Shown here: one piece after another, positions 1-9,950 of the stretch
Numbering within the stretch: position 1 is the first letter of the stretch
How the letters are laid out: every line of letters begins with the position of its first letter
Assembly: GCF_038023995.1 (NCBI RefSeq)
Contig: NZ_CP150660.1
Coordinates: forward strand, 2,850,501-2,914,500
DNA length: 64,000 nt
Origin: Polaribacter atrinae
Lineage (GTDB): Bacteria > Bacteroidota > Bacteroidia > Flavobacteriales > Flavobacteriaceae
Direction of reading: 5' to 3'
Translations under genes and position numbers: made by a program
The notes under the pieces: model-generated
Seen by the model: only the letters and a program-made list of their open reading frames with translations
The model's database searches: none
Told to the model about the DNA's origin: nothing

Positions 1-2
1 TA

Positions 3-2828
3 AAAAATTACTCTGCTTTTTCTATTACTACAATTGATAGTTTTACGCATAAAATAATTAAAAATTTCGCTTTCGATTTAGGTTTGTCTCTTAATTTTGA
101 AGTAGAAATGGATGCTGTTTCTTTATTAAATGAAGCAGTAGATGTTTTAATTTCTAAGATTGGTACAGATAAAAAATTGACCAATCTTTTAATAGATTAT
201 TCGTTAGATAAAACAGATGATGATAAATCTTGGGATATTTCTAGAGATTTAAGCGAGTTTGCAAGAATCTTGTTAAATGAAGATGATGTACAGCATTTTA
301 GAAGTCTTGCAGATAAAAAATTAGAAGATTTTACCAATTTAAAAACAAAGCTTTATCATCAGCAAAAGGAATTAAAAGATTCCATCAAAAAAGTTGGAGA
401 AGAATGTCTTCAATTAATTGAAAATAATGATTTAGAGCATAAAAATTTTATGCGAGGAACGATTCCTAAGTTCTTTGCTGATTTAAGTGTGAAGTCTGTA
501 GGTATCGATTTCATCAAACGAAGTGAAACGATTAAGAAGGCGATAGATAATAATCAATATTATTCAAAGTCAACTGTTGATGCTATTGCAGCCTCGATAG
601 ATCAAATTGTTCCAGATATTGTTCGTTTATTTAAGGATGCTGAGGTAATTTATCAGCAATTTTCTATGAATAAGTTGGCCTTAAAAAGCATCATTCCTTT
701 AGCAGTTTTAAATAATATCAATTCAGAGTTAGAGCAGATAAAAGAAGACAATAATATTCGATTGAATGCAGAATTTAATCAGCTAATTTCTGATAATATA
801 AAAGATCAGCCGGCTCCTTTTATTTACGAAAGAATAGGACAACGTTTTCAGCATTATTTTATAGATGAAATGCAGGATACTTCTGTGTTGCAATGGCAAA
901 ATTTAGTTCCTTTAATAGACAATACCTTAGCGCAAGAAAATAGTAATTTATTGTTGGTTGGCGATGGTAAGCAAGCTATTTATAGATGGCGTGGCGGAAA
1001 AGCAGAACAGTTTATAGAACTGGGTTCAGATAGAGTGAATCCTTTTCATGTTTCTAAAGAAATTAAAAATTTAGAAACTAATTTTAGGAGTTATTCAGAG
1101 GTTATCAATTTTAATAATTCGTTTTTTCAACATACGGCAAATTTTATTCAAAATGAATCGTATAAAAATATTTTTATAGAAGGCAATAAGCAAATAGAAA
1201 ATGCTAAAAAAGGTGGTTTAGTATCGCTGACTTTCCTTGAGAAAAATGAAGATAAAGAACTTGAAAAAGTAAAATATCCGCAGAAAGTTTTAGAGAAAAT
1301 ACTTCAATTAAAAGAACAGTATTCTTTGAGTGAAATTTGCGTATTAACACGTACCCGAAAAGATGGGGTTGCGGTGGCAAATTATTTATCAGAAAAGGGA
1401 ATTGATATTGTTTCATCAGAAACCTTACTGCTTAAAAACAGTGCAAAAGTAACTTTTATTGTTGATGTTTTAAAAGTTTTACAAAACCCTAGTGATGAGG
1501 AAACACGTTTTGAAATGCTGTATTTTTTACATCAACATTTACAAATAGAAAAACCTAAACATGTCTTTTTTAATGAATTTGCAAAAGCGGATAATCAGAC
1601 TATTTTAGAATCTTTAAAAAAACTTGATGTATCGTTTAATATTTCGGCATTTCATCAATTGCCATTTTATGAGAAAATAGAAGAAATTATTAGAGGTTTT
1701 AATTTAATAAATTCTTCGGATGCATATATTCAATTTTTTCTAGATGTTGTTTTAGAGCAGCAAAGAAACGGAACTGATATTGGTGAGTTTTTAGAGTTTT
1801 GGGAACTTAAAAAAGAACGCTTAAGTATTGTTGCTCCAGAAAGTGCCGGTGCGGTTCAGATTATGACCATTCATAAATCAAAAGGATTAGAATTCCCTGT
1901 GGTTATTTTTCCTTGTGATGTTGATATATATAGACAGATAAAACCAAAATCTTGGTTAAATCAATTGCCAGAATCCTATGATGGTTTTGATGAGTTGCTA
2001 GTAGATTACAGCAAGAGTTTAAGTATTGTTAGTGAAAGAGGTTTAGATATTTATAATAAACAACGAGAAGAATTAGAGTTAGATAATTTTAATCTATTGT
2101 ATGTTACTTTAACAAGGGCTGTAGAACAATTACACGTTATTACAGATAAAAAAATATCCTCTAAAGGAGAAGAAAATACCAATTTTTATTCAGGTGTTTT
2201 TATCAATTACTTAAAACAACAAAACCTTTGGAATGACAACCTCTCTGAGTATTCTTTTGGTGATGAAAACCGAGTTAGTGTAAAAAAAGAAGAAGGCTCG
2301 GTTGCAGAAATTCATGAGAAATTTATTTCAACTCCTTGGCAAGAACATAATATTGTTTTGTTAGCAAATTCTTCTAAGTTATGGAATACAGAGCAAGGAA
2401 AAGCGATTGATTTCGGGAATTTATTTCATGAAATTTTATCCAAAATCATTACATCAAAAGATGTTGAAAAAGTAATTTCCATTTATTATCAACAAGGTGT
2501 AATAAATAATGAGCAACAATCATTTATTTCAAAAAGTATTTTCAATATTGTAAATCATCCTAAATTAGAACTTTATTTTTCAGAAAAAGTTAGAGTTTTT
2601 AATGAAAGAGAAATTGTTGACATAGACAATCAGATTATTATTTTAGATAGATTGATTTTTGTAGAAGATAAAAAAGTAGTTATCATAGATTATAAGACAG
2701 GTAATCCTTTATCAGAACATCATCAACAATTATTAAGATATGAAAGAACTTTAAAATCTATGAATTTTACAGTAGATAAAAAATTACTGATATATATAAA
2801 TGATAGAATTGATGTTGTTGAAGTGTAG
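3..2828 (+). CDS. RecB/AddA-like UvrD-family helicase-nuclease, 5' end outside window
   Basis: Probable ATP-dependent DNA helicase/exonuclease of the RecB/AddA type, acting in double-strand-break repair. The frame is open from base 3 and reads a typical family motif (TIDSFTHKIIKNFA) before the first possible start (TTG at 84), so the true start lies left of the window and the Walker A motif is missing here. Visible helicase motifs: DEMQDTS (motif II), VGDGKQAIYRWRGG (motif III), MTIHKSKGLEFPVV (motif V) and LLYVTLTRA (motif VI). The C-terminus carries a PD-(D/E)XK nuclease core: LDRLI, then VVIIDYKTG, then a Q..LLRYE segment. A RecB-type helicase-nuclease is a secure call; whether it pairs with an AddB partner upstream cannot be seen. 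Confidence 0.9.
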   Translation, partial: KNYSAFSITTIDSFTHKIIKNFAFDLGLSLNFEVEMDAVSLLNEAVDVLISKIGTDKKLTNLLIDYSLDKTDDDKSWDISRDLSEFARILLNEDDVQHFRSLADKKLEDFTNLKTKLYHQQKELKDSIKKVGEECLQLIENNDLEHKNFMRGTIPKFFADLSVKSVGIDFIKRSETIKKAIDNNQYYSKSTVDAIAASIDQIVPDIVRLFKDAEVIYQQFSMNKLALKSIIPLAVLNNINSELEQIKEDNNIRLNAEFNQLISDNIKDQPAPFIYERIGQRFQHYFIDEMQDTSVLQWQNLVPLIDNTLAQENSNLLLVGDGKQAIYRWRGGKAEQFIELGSDRVNPFHVSKEIKNLETNFRSYSEVINFNNSFFQHTANFIQNESYKNIFIEGNKQIENAKKGGLVSLTFLEKNEDKELEKVKYPQKVLEKILQLKEQYSLSEICVLTRTRKDGVAVANYLSEKGIDIVSSETLLLKNSAKVTFIVDVLKVLQNPSDEETRFEMLYFLHQHLQIEKPKHVFFNEFAKADNQTILESLKKLDVSFNISAFHQLPFYEKIEEIIRGFNLINSSDAYIQFFLDVVLEQQRNGTDIGEFLEFWELKKERLSIVAPESAGAVQIMTIHKSKGLEFPVVIFPCDVDIYRQIKPKSWLNQLPESYDGFDELLVDYSKSLSIVSERGLDIYNKQREELELDNFNLLYVTLTRAVEQLHVITDKKISSKGEENTNFYSGVFINYLKQQNLWNDNLSEYSFGDENRVSVKKEEGSVAEIHEKFISTPWQEHNIVLLANSSKLWNTEQGKAIDFGNLFHEILSKIITSKDVEKVISIYYQQGVINNEQQSFISKSIFNIVNHPKLELYFSEKVRVFNEREIVDIDNQIIILDRLIFVEDKKVVIIDYKTGNPLSEHHQQLLRYERTLKSMNFTVDKKLLIYINDRIDVVEV

Positions 2829-3041
2829 TAGAAAAAAGAATTTTGTGGTTTTAAAATAAGACTTCTGGTTGTTGGTTTTCTCTTCTTTTTAAAACTAAAA
2901 ACCATAATTTCTAACTCTATAGTTTGCGCTATAAGAGTCTTAAAAAAAAGTTATTAAAGCTTTTATTGAGATAGCTGTTGTATTGTAGGTTATTTAGAGT
3001 TGATAAAATGTATTGTTTTAATAATATTTTGTAGATTTGTC

Positions 3042-3072
3042 TTTGTAGATACCTTTTAAGGGTTTACTTTTG
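3042..3072 (+). promoter_or_regulatory. Promoter of the OmpA-like gene
   Basis: TTTG at 3042-3045, 19 bp spacer, TACTTTTG at 3065-3072. This matches the Bacteroidota sigma-A consensus (TTTG, then TAnnTTTG), 39 bp before the ATG. Confidence 0.75.
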
Positions 3073-3111
3073 CATATTATAAAAACGAACTTTTAATTTA
3101 AAAATTTGATA

Positions 3112-4473
3112 ATGAAACGATTAAGAATAGCTGTGATAGCTTTGTTTACGTTGGTAACAGTTGGTAACGTAAACGCACAAGATGAAAACAACCCGTGGGC
3201 TGTAGGTTTTGGTGTAAACGTAGTAGATTTTTACAATGGAGATGACTTTAGTGATCAACTAAAAGATTTAGTAGGAAATGGAGATTGGAACATTTTACCA
3301 TCTATTTCTAGAATTACTGGAGAAAAATATTTAGACAAAGGTTTTTCTTTACAGTTAGCTGGGTCTTTAAATAAAATTGAAAAATATAGAAACAGTGATG
3401 ATGTAGTTGATTTCCTTTATTGGGGGGTAGATGCAGTTGTAAAGTATGACTTAAATAACTTAGTTGGTCAAACAGGTTGGTTTGATCCTTATGTATATTT
3501 AGGTGGAGGTTATACTTCTGTAGATTCTAGTGGAGAAGGGATGATTAATGGAGGTGTTGGTTTTAACACTTGGTTTAATGATAACTTAGGATTAAACTTC
3601 CAAACAGGAACTAAAAAAGGTTTTTCTGATAAAGTAAGAGCACATTACCAAACTTCTTTAGGTTTAGTAATTAAATTTGGTGGAACTGATACAGACGGAG
3701 ACGGAGTATATGATAAAGATGATGCTTGTCCAGAAGAAGCTGGTTTAGCAGAATTTAATGGTTGTCCAGATGCGGATGGTGATGGAGTAAAAGATTCTGA
3801 TGATGCTTGTCCTAATGTAGCAGGTTTAGCAGCTATGAATGGTTGTCCTGATTCTGACGGTGACGGAGTTGCTGATAAAGATGATATGTGTCCTAATGCT
3901 AAAGGAACTAAAGCTAACAAAGGTTGTCCAGATGCAGATGGAGATGGCGTTGCTGATAAAGATGATAAATGTCCTTCAGTTGCAGGACCATCAGCTAATG
4001 CAGGATGTCCTTGGCCAGATACTGACGGAGACGGAGTTTTAGATAAAGATGATAAATGTCCTGAGTTTGCAGGAGTTGCTTCTAATAATGGTTGTCCAGA
4101 AGACGCTATGACAGCAGAGCAAATTGCAGCTTTAGCAGGATTTTCAAAAGAAATTTTATTTTCTACAGACAGTGCAAAAATTAATAAAGCATCTGCAGGT
4201 AAATTAGACAAAGTTTATGACTTAATTAGTTCTGTAGACAATGTAATCTTTGTAATAGAAGGTTATGCTGATAGTAGAGGAGCAGAAGCTTACAACGTAT
4301 ACTTATCTGAAAGAAGAGCAGAATCTGCTAAAGCATATTTAGTGAAAAAAGGTTTTGACGCTAATAGATTAGAAACAGTTGGTCAAGGAGAGAAAAATCC
4401 TGTTGCATCTAACAATACTAGTTTAGGAAGAAGTAAAAATAGAAGAGTAGTTATTCAGTTATCTGATAAATAA
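3112..4473 (+). CDS. OmpA-family outer membrane protein with thrombospondin type-3 repeats
   Basis: Abundant outer-membrane/peptidoglycan anchor typical of Flavobacteriia. I start it at ATG 3112, giving 453 aa that open with a clean signal peptide (MKRLRIAVIALFTLVTVG, then NVNAQ). A TTG two codons earlier is less likely. Residues about 25-190 form an OmpA-like beta-barrel, rich in G/Y/F. Next come five acidic calcium-binding TSP3 repeats of the pattern DxDGDGVxDxxDxCP. The C-terminal OmpA domain (about 340-453) has IEGYADSRG, LSERRAESAKAYL and the usual NRRV ending, which binds diaminopimelate in peptidoglycan. It is monocistronic, with a strong promoter and terminator, which fits high expression. 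Confidence 0.93.
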   Translation: MKRLRIAVIALFTLVTVGNVNAQDENNPWAVGFGVNVVDFYNGDDFSDQLKDLVGNGDWNILPSISRITGEKYLDKGFSLQLAGSLNKIEKYRNSDDVVDFLYWGVDAVVKYDLNNLVGQTGWFDPYVYLGGGYTSVDSSGEGMINGGVGFNTWFNDNLGLNFQTGTKKGFSDKVRAHYQTSLGLVIKFGGTDTDGDGVYDKDDACPEEAGLAEFNGCPDADGDGVKDSDDACPNVAGLAAMNGCPDSDGDGVADKDDMCPNAKGTKANKGCPDADGDGVADKDDKCPSVAGPSANAGCPWPDTDGDGVLDKDDKCPEFAGVASNNGCPEDAMTAEQIAALAGFSKEILFSTDSAKINKASAGKLDKVYDLISSVDNVIFVIEGYADSRGAEAYNVYLSERRAESAKAYLVKKGFDANRLETVGQGEKNPVASNNTSLGRSKNRRVVIQLSDK

Positions 4474-4496
4474 TTATCAACTACATTTTAATATAA

Positions 4497-4528
4497 AACT
4501 CTGCTCATTTTGAGCAGAGTTTTTTTTG
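4497..4528 (+). terminator. Rho-independent terminator after the OmpA-like gene
   Basis: Perfect 11-bp stem (AACTCTGCTCA / TGAGCAGAGTT) with a TTT loop, followed by a run of T. Confidence 0.93.
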
Positions 4529-4595
4529 TTTATGCTATTTGTTTCTTTTTCAATTAAAAAAGAAGAAAATCTTTTTTAATTAAAGACAAAAAAAT

Positions 4596-4603
4596 TACCT
4601 TTG
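4596..4603 (+). promoter_or_regulatory. -7 element of atpD
   Basis: TACCTTTG matches TAnnTTTG and lies 60 bp before the atpD ATG. No clear TTTG is seen at -33. Confidence 0.55.
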
Positions 4604-4624
4604 CAATCTGAAAAAAGAGGCTGA

Positions 4625-6172
<1,548 letters not shown>

Positions 6173-6248
6173 AATTAGTCAGCACTTTGTAGTCTTCAGT
6201 CTTTTATGATTGAATACTGCAAATTGAAGGCTGTAAACTATAAGAGAT

Positions 6249-6542
6249 ATGTTTTTAGAAATTGTAACACCAGAAGCTATATTATTTTCAGCAAAAATTG
6301 ACTCATTGTCAGTTCCTGGAGAGAATGGTGAGTTTCAAATGTTAAATAATCACGCGCCAGTTGTTTCTAACTTAAAGGAAGGAATAGTTAAAATTCATGT
6401 TCATAGTAAAGAACACTTAGAATTTGATCAATTTAAAGGACATTATGAAATTCATATAGATGATGATAATATTCTAACTATTGCAATTAAATCTGGAACT
6501 TTAGAATTAAAAGATAATAAAGTAATTATTTTAGCAGATTAA
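6249..6542 (+). CDS. atpC: F1Fo ATP synthase subunit epsilon
   Basis: Central-stalk epsilon subunit. At 97 aa it contains only the N-terminal beta-sandwich domain (MFLEIVTPEAILFSAKIDSL..., PGENGEFQMLNNHAP). It lacks the C-terminal alpha-helical hairpin that inhibits ATP hydrolysis in E. coli (139 aa). Short epsilon subunits of this kind are usual in Bacteroidota. It is cotranscribed with atpD and closed by a strong terminator 24 bp downstream. Confidence 0.95.
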   Translation: MFLEIVTPEAILFSAKIDSLSVPGENGEFQMLNNHAPVVSNLKEGIVKIHVHSKEHLEFDQFKGHYEIHIDDDNILTIAIKSGTLELKDNKVIILAD

Positions 6543-6566
6543 ATTTCTAAAATAATTATAAAAATT

Positions 6567-6600
6567 AAAAGTCTCAAAACATATGTTTTGAGACTTTTTT
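6567..6600 (+). terminator. Terminator of atpDC
   Basis: Perfect 16-bp palindrome AAAAGTCTCAAAACAT / ATGTTTTGAGACTTTT, with the T tract in and after the right arm. The rest of the gap to 6887 (about 290 bp) is AT-rich. I see only a weak hairpin ACACC-CTTT-GGTGT near 6740 and no gene. Confidence 0.92.
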
Positions 6601-6887
6601 AATTTAAACACTTTCTATAAAATAGTAAGTGTTTGTTTTGCAATTTCCCCCTTTACTTTTTCTTTTATTTCATGCTTCAAAATTCGTGATTAATTTAGAA
6701 TAATGTATTAGTGTAAACCATTATATTTATACAGGAAAAACACCCTTTGGTGTGATGTTTCTATATGTGGTCGGTTGTTTAAGTGTTTGATATCTAGTTA
6801 TTAATGTTGTTTTTTGTTTTAACTCTTCTTATATTATAATTTAATTTGTATTTTCATAAATAATAACCCAACTATTCCTATTCTGCT

Positions 6888-7496
6888 ATGAAAACACTTT
6901 TTAAATTTTATCAAATATTTTTTTTATCAATATTTATACTAAGTTGTAAATCTGAGGCAACATCTCAGGTTACTGAAGTTGATAGTTCTAGACCTTCTAA
7001 TGCTATAACTTATAAAGAAATGGCTAGTATGTTTCATCAATATGATGTAGGGCAGAAACCTGTTTTAGATAAATATAGAAAAGAACTTACTGGTGATGCT
7101 AATGAAATTGAGAGTATTTCTCATTATTACGAAATCAATCAATTAAAGCAATATATTGCTTATATAGAGAGATTATCAAAAGAAAAAGATATTGAGCTTA
7201 CGGGTGTTAGAATTTTTACGGCAGCATATCCTAAAGATTATTATGATAAACTTTTAAGAGGTAGACAGACTTTAATTTTTATGCCAACTGCAGATACCAA
7301 AGAAAAGAAAAATGTTGCTTATGAACCTCTGTACTCTAATAAAGGAGAGGCAATCCCTTTTACAAAATTTTTAGATCAATTTAGTAGTAAAGAAACGAAG
7401 CAGGTAGTTAGAGCTTCTTTTTTACCTTTTATTGGTGCTCAAGAAGATCTTAAAAGTTCTGGAGCTAATAGATTGAAACCAACACCACCAATGTAA
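6888..7496 (+). CDS. Lipoprotein of unknown function
   Basis: 202 aa with a lipoprotein signal peptide: a hydrophobic stretch, then lipobox ILSC with the lipidated Cys at residue 20. The remainder is soluble, charged and without a motif I can name. A segment reads FTAAYPKDYYDKLLRGRQTL (residues about 107-126). The downstream membrane protein starts 4 bp after the stop and the kinase/regulator pair follows, so the four genes are probably one operon. A role as the periplasmic or surface sensor part of that two-component system is possible but only inferred from context. Confidence 0.75.
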   Translation: MKTLFKFYQIFFLSIFILSCKSEATSQVTEVDSSRPSNAITYKEMASMFHQYDVGQKPVLDKYRKELTGDANEIESISHYYEINQLKQYIAYIERLSKEKDIELTGVRIFTAAYPKDYYDKLLRGRQTLIFMPTADTKEKKNVAYEPLYSNKGEAIPFTKFLDQFSSKETKQVVRASFLPFIGAQEDLKSSGANRLKPTPPM

Positions 7497-7500
7497 TATT

Positions 7501-8151
7501 TTGGATAAATTAATTTACATATTATATTTTTTAGCAATTGTTCTTTACGCTATTTTCTATTTTAAAAGATCTTTTGATGTTGATTTAAAATACTTTTTGG
7601 GGTACTTAATTGCTATGTTTGCTTGTGAGATGATTGCAAGCTATGTGAAATATAATTTAGAACTAGACAATTTATGGGTATATAATACCCTTACTTTTGT
7701 CGAATTTAATTTCTTATTTTTATTTGCAAAACAAATATTATTTTCAGCAAAAACTCAAAAAACAGTTACGGTTGTTAGAATTCTTTTTAATGTAGTTTAT
7801 TTCTTAACTACGCTCTATTATTTGTATCAAGGAACTTATTTTGAAGTTTACAATAGTATTGCCTCCATTTCTGGTAGTTTGTTAATTGCTATTGTTTTAT
7901 TTTTATTTTATAAGGATTTTTTATCTTCTAATGAAATTCTTAACTATAAGCGATCTCTTACTTTTTGGATCGCTTTTGGACTATTGTTCTATTATTTAGG
8001 TACCATACCAATTACTTCTATTTTAAATAATATGAAAGGTACTTCTATGGCTGTGATAGACTATTTATATAATATTCAGTTTGTGTTAGTGATATTTATG
8101 TATAGTTGTTTTATATTGGGAGCACTATGGAGTCAGAAGCGAGTCAAATAA
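7501..8151 (+). CDS. Multi-pass membrane protein, unknown function
   Basis: 216 aa, hydrophobic over nearly its full length, with about six to seven membrane segments starting at YILYFLAIVLYAIFY. The start is taken as TTG at 7501, four bases after the preceding lipoprotein; the next in-frame ATG would remove the first membrane segment. No catalytic motif is visible. The 3' end overlaps the start of the histidine kinase gene by about 25 bp, which suggests translational coupling. It could be the membrane sensor for the kinase, whose own membrane part is a single helix. Confidence 0.7.
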   Translation: MDKLIYILYFLAIVLYAIFYFKRSFDVDLKYFLGYLIAMFACEMIASYVKYNLELDNLWVYNTLTFVEFNFLFLFAKQILFSAKTQKTVTVVRILFNVVYFLTTLYYLYQGTYFEVYNSIASISGSLLIAIVLFLFYKDFLSSNEILNYKRSLTFWIAFGLLFYYLGTIPITSILNNMKGTSMAVIDYLYNIQFVLVIFMYSCFILGALWSQKRVK

Positions 8152-8879
8152 TCTTAATTGTAACCACTATAATAATCATCACTTTTGTTATTTTTATTAT
8201 TTTATTGTTTACTGTTTTTCAAAAAAGAAAGAATAGCCTTCTAGAACTGCAAGCAGAAAACAAAAAAAGGTTTGAAAGAGAAATTTCAGAAACACAAATA
8301 GAAATTAGAGAAGAAACTTTAAGAAATATTAGTTGGGAGTTGCACGACAATATTGGACAGTTATTAACTTTAGCTAAAATTCAACTGCAGAATGCTTCTT
8401 CAGAAAATATCCACGAAGTTTCCGAAACGATTACTAAAGGTTTAACAGAGGTAAGAGCATTATCAAAATTAATTAACCCTGAAGCGATAAAGAATATAAA
8501 ACTAAGAGAAGCCTTACAATTAGAAATGGATCGTTTTAATAGATTAAAATTTATAAATGCGAGCTTGATCATTTCAGGGAATGAACACATAATTAATGAA
8601 AAATCTAGCATTATTATTTTCCGAATTTTACAGGAGTTCTTTTCCAATACCATAAAACACTCTAAGGCATCAAATTTAACAGTTGAATTAAAGTTTGGTT
8701 CCATAAATTTAGAAATTACTGCCAAAGATGACGGAGTTGGTTTTTCATCATTAGATAATAAACCCAACGGTATAGGGCTAGAAAATATTAAAAATAGAGC
8801 AAAATTAATTGGAGCTACTGCTGTTTTTACTTCCGAAGAAAATAAAGGTACTTCCTTAAATATAGTATATAAGTTATGA
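8127..8879 (+). CDS. NarX/DegS-type sensor histidine kinase
   Basis: Membrane-bound histidine kinase of the HisKA_3 family. The start is put at ATG 8127 (250 aa); a TTG at 8106 is possible but extends further into the upstream gene. One membrane helix (residues about 8-31) is followed by a coiled coil. The H-box is ISWELHDNIGQLL with phospho-acceptor His73. The ATPase has the N-box EFFSNTIKHS, G1 DDGVGFS and G2 GIGLENI. There is no periplasmic sensor domain, so the stimulus probably comes through another protein, perhaps the upstream membrane protein. Its stop overlaps the regulator start (ATGA). Confidence 0.9.
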   Translation: MESEASQIILIVTTIIIITFVIFIILLFTVFQKRKNSLLELQAENKKRFEREISETQIEIREETLRNISWELHDNIGQLLTLAKIQLQNASSENIHEVSETITKGLTEVRALSKLINPEAIKNIKLREALQLEMDRFNRLKFINASLIISGNEHIINEKSSIIIFRILQEFFSNTIKHSKASNLTVELKFGSINLEITAKDDGVGFSSLDNKPNGIGLENIKNRAKLIGATAVFTSEENKGTSLNIVYKL

Positions 8880-9520
8880 TGAAATATTCAGTTGTTATTG
8901 TAGATGATCACACATTGCTTTCACAAGCAATTGCGGCTATGGTAAATACTTTTAGTAAATTTAAAGTCTTGTATACTTGCAAAAATGGACAAGAATTAAT
9001 TGATAAATTTTCTTCATCACCAGAATTTATTCCGGATGTTGTTTTAATGGATATTAATATGCCGATAATGAATGGAATTGAAACTACAGAATGGATTTCT
9101 AAAAACCATAATGATGTACATGTAATGGCACTTTCTGTAGAAGATGAAGATGCTACTATCTTAAAGATGTTAAAAGTTGGTGCTATCGGTTATTTGTTAA
9201 AAGATACCGAAAAAGTGGTTTTAGAGAAAGCTTTGGTAGAAATTGCAGAAAACGGATTCTATCACACTAAAAATGTAACCAATTTATTAATGAAATCACT
9301 TTCTGGTAATGGAGATGTGGAAATACATTTAAAAGAGCGAGAGTTAACGTTTATGAAACATGCATGCTCGGAATTAACGTATAAAGAAATTGCAGAAATT
9401 ATGTGTTTAAGCCCGAAAACAATAGATGGTTATAGAGATGTTTTGTTTACTAAATTAAATGTAAAAAATAGAGTAGGTTTAGTAATGTATGCTATCAAAA
9501 ATAAAATTTACACTCCATAA
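8876..9520 (+). CDS. NarL/FixJ-family response regulator
   Basis: DNA-binding response regulator, 214 aa, and partner of the kinase with which it overlaps by 4 bp. The receiver domain has the acidic pair VDDH, the phospho-acceptor Asp59 in VVLMDINMP, and the conserved Lys109 in YLLKDT. The C-terminal LuxR-type helix-turn-helix (about 150-214) reads LKERELTFMKHACSELTYKE, then IAEIMCLSPKTIDGYR. Both ATG 8876 and the adjacent ATG 8879 are plausible starts. Targets are unknown. A perfect inverted repeat spanning its stop codon (9504-9535) is a possible binding site. Confidence 0.93.
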   Translation: MMKYSVVIVDDHTLLSQAIAAMVNTFSKFKVLYTCKNGQELIDKFSSSPEFIPDVVLMDINMPIMNGIETTEWISKNHNDVHVMALSVEDEDATILKMLKVGAIGYLLKDTEKVVLEKALVEIAENGFYHTKNVTNLLMKSLSGNGDVEIHLKERELTFMKHACSELTYKEIAEIMCLSPKTIDGYRDVLFTKLNVKNRVGLVMYAIKNKIYTP

Positions 9521-9535
9521 AAAAAGTGTAAATTT
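9504..9535. repeat. Perfect 11-bp inverted repeat over the rbfA -7 element
   Basis: AAATTTACACT (9504-9514) and AGTGTAAATTT (9525-9535) with a 10-nt spacer. The left arm lies in the last codons of the response regulator; the right arm covers the rbfA -7 element. No T tract follows it on the + strand, so it does not look like a standard terminator. Confidence 0.7.
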
Positions 9536-9536
9536 G
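9529..9536 (+). promoter_or_regulatory. -7 element of rbfA
   Basis: TAAATTTG ends only 4 bases before the rbfA ATG at 9541, so a transcript from it would have almost no leader. No good -33 TTTG is present. Confidence 0.5.
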
Positions 9537-9540
9537 CAGC

Positions 9541-9936
9541 ATGGAAGAAACGAACAGACAACGTAAAATTGCAGGAGTATTGCAAAAGGATTTGGTAGAT
9601 GTTTTACAGAAAGCAGCTCAAGATGGTATGAAAGGAATAATTATTTCTGTTTCTAAGGTTCATGTAACTTCAGATTTAGGAGTCGCTAAAGTTTATTTAA
9701 GTGTATTTCCTTCTAGCAACAGAGAAGAAATTATTAAAGGAGTGCAATCTAATACTGTTTTAATTCGCCATGAAATGGCTAAAAGAACAAAACATCAATT
9801 ACGTAGAATGCCAGAATTATTGTTTTTTGGTGACGATACGTTAGATTATATTGAGGAAATTGATAAATCTTTAAAAGGAGAAGATGGTAACCCTATCAAA
9901 GATCCTAGCGTTTTACCAAGACGTAAGAGAAGTTAA
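9541..9936 (+). CDS. rbfA: Ribosome-binding factor A
   Basis: Assembly factor that binds the 30S subunit and helps 16S rRNA 5'-end maturation. It is 131 aa with the KH-like fold signature: RQRKIAGVLQKDLVDVLQ at the N-terminus, VTSDLGVAKVYLSVFP in the middle, and LRRMPELLFFGDDTLDYIEEID near the end. The permease gene follows within 15 bp and the order rbfA-permease is frequent in this family. The start ATG sits just after a TAAATTTG element, so the mRNA may be leaderless or nearly so. Confidence 0.95.
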   Translation: MEETNRQRKIAGVLQKDLVDVLQKAAQDGMKGIIISVSKVHVTSDLGVAKVYLSVFPSSNREEIIKGVQSNTVLIRHEMAKRTKHQLRRMPELLFFGDDTLDYIEEIDKSLKGEDGNPIKDPSVLPRRKRS

Positions 9937-9950
9937 ATATATTTTATCAT

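Noticed and set aside
84..86. TTG as start of the helicase gene
   Set aside because: The same frame is open upstream and encodes the conserved TIDSFTHKIIKNFA motif, so the gene starts outside the window.
3703..4090. Tandem repeats in the OmpA-like gene as a CRISPR or satellite array
   Set aside because: They are coding repeats (DxDGDGVxDxxD) of TSP3 type, in frame and of varying nucleotide sequence.
3645..4211. 188-codon open frame on the minus strand inside the OmpA-like gene
   Set aside because: It is the antisense of the repetitive TSP3 region; its low-complexity Ser/Pro composition follows from that repeat.
8381..8767. 128-codon minus-strand open frame inside the histidine kinase gene
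   Set aside because: Shadow of a well-supported kinase with all motifs; no start context or family features.
9504..9535. Inverted repeat as a Rho-independent terminator
   Set aside because: No T tract on the + strand and it covers the rbfA -7 element, so it is reported as a possible operator instead.
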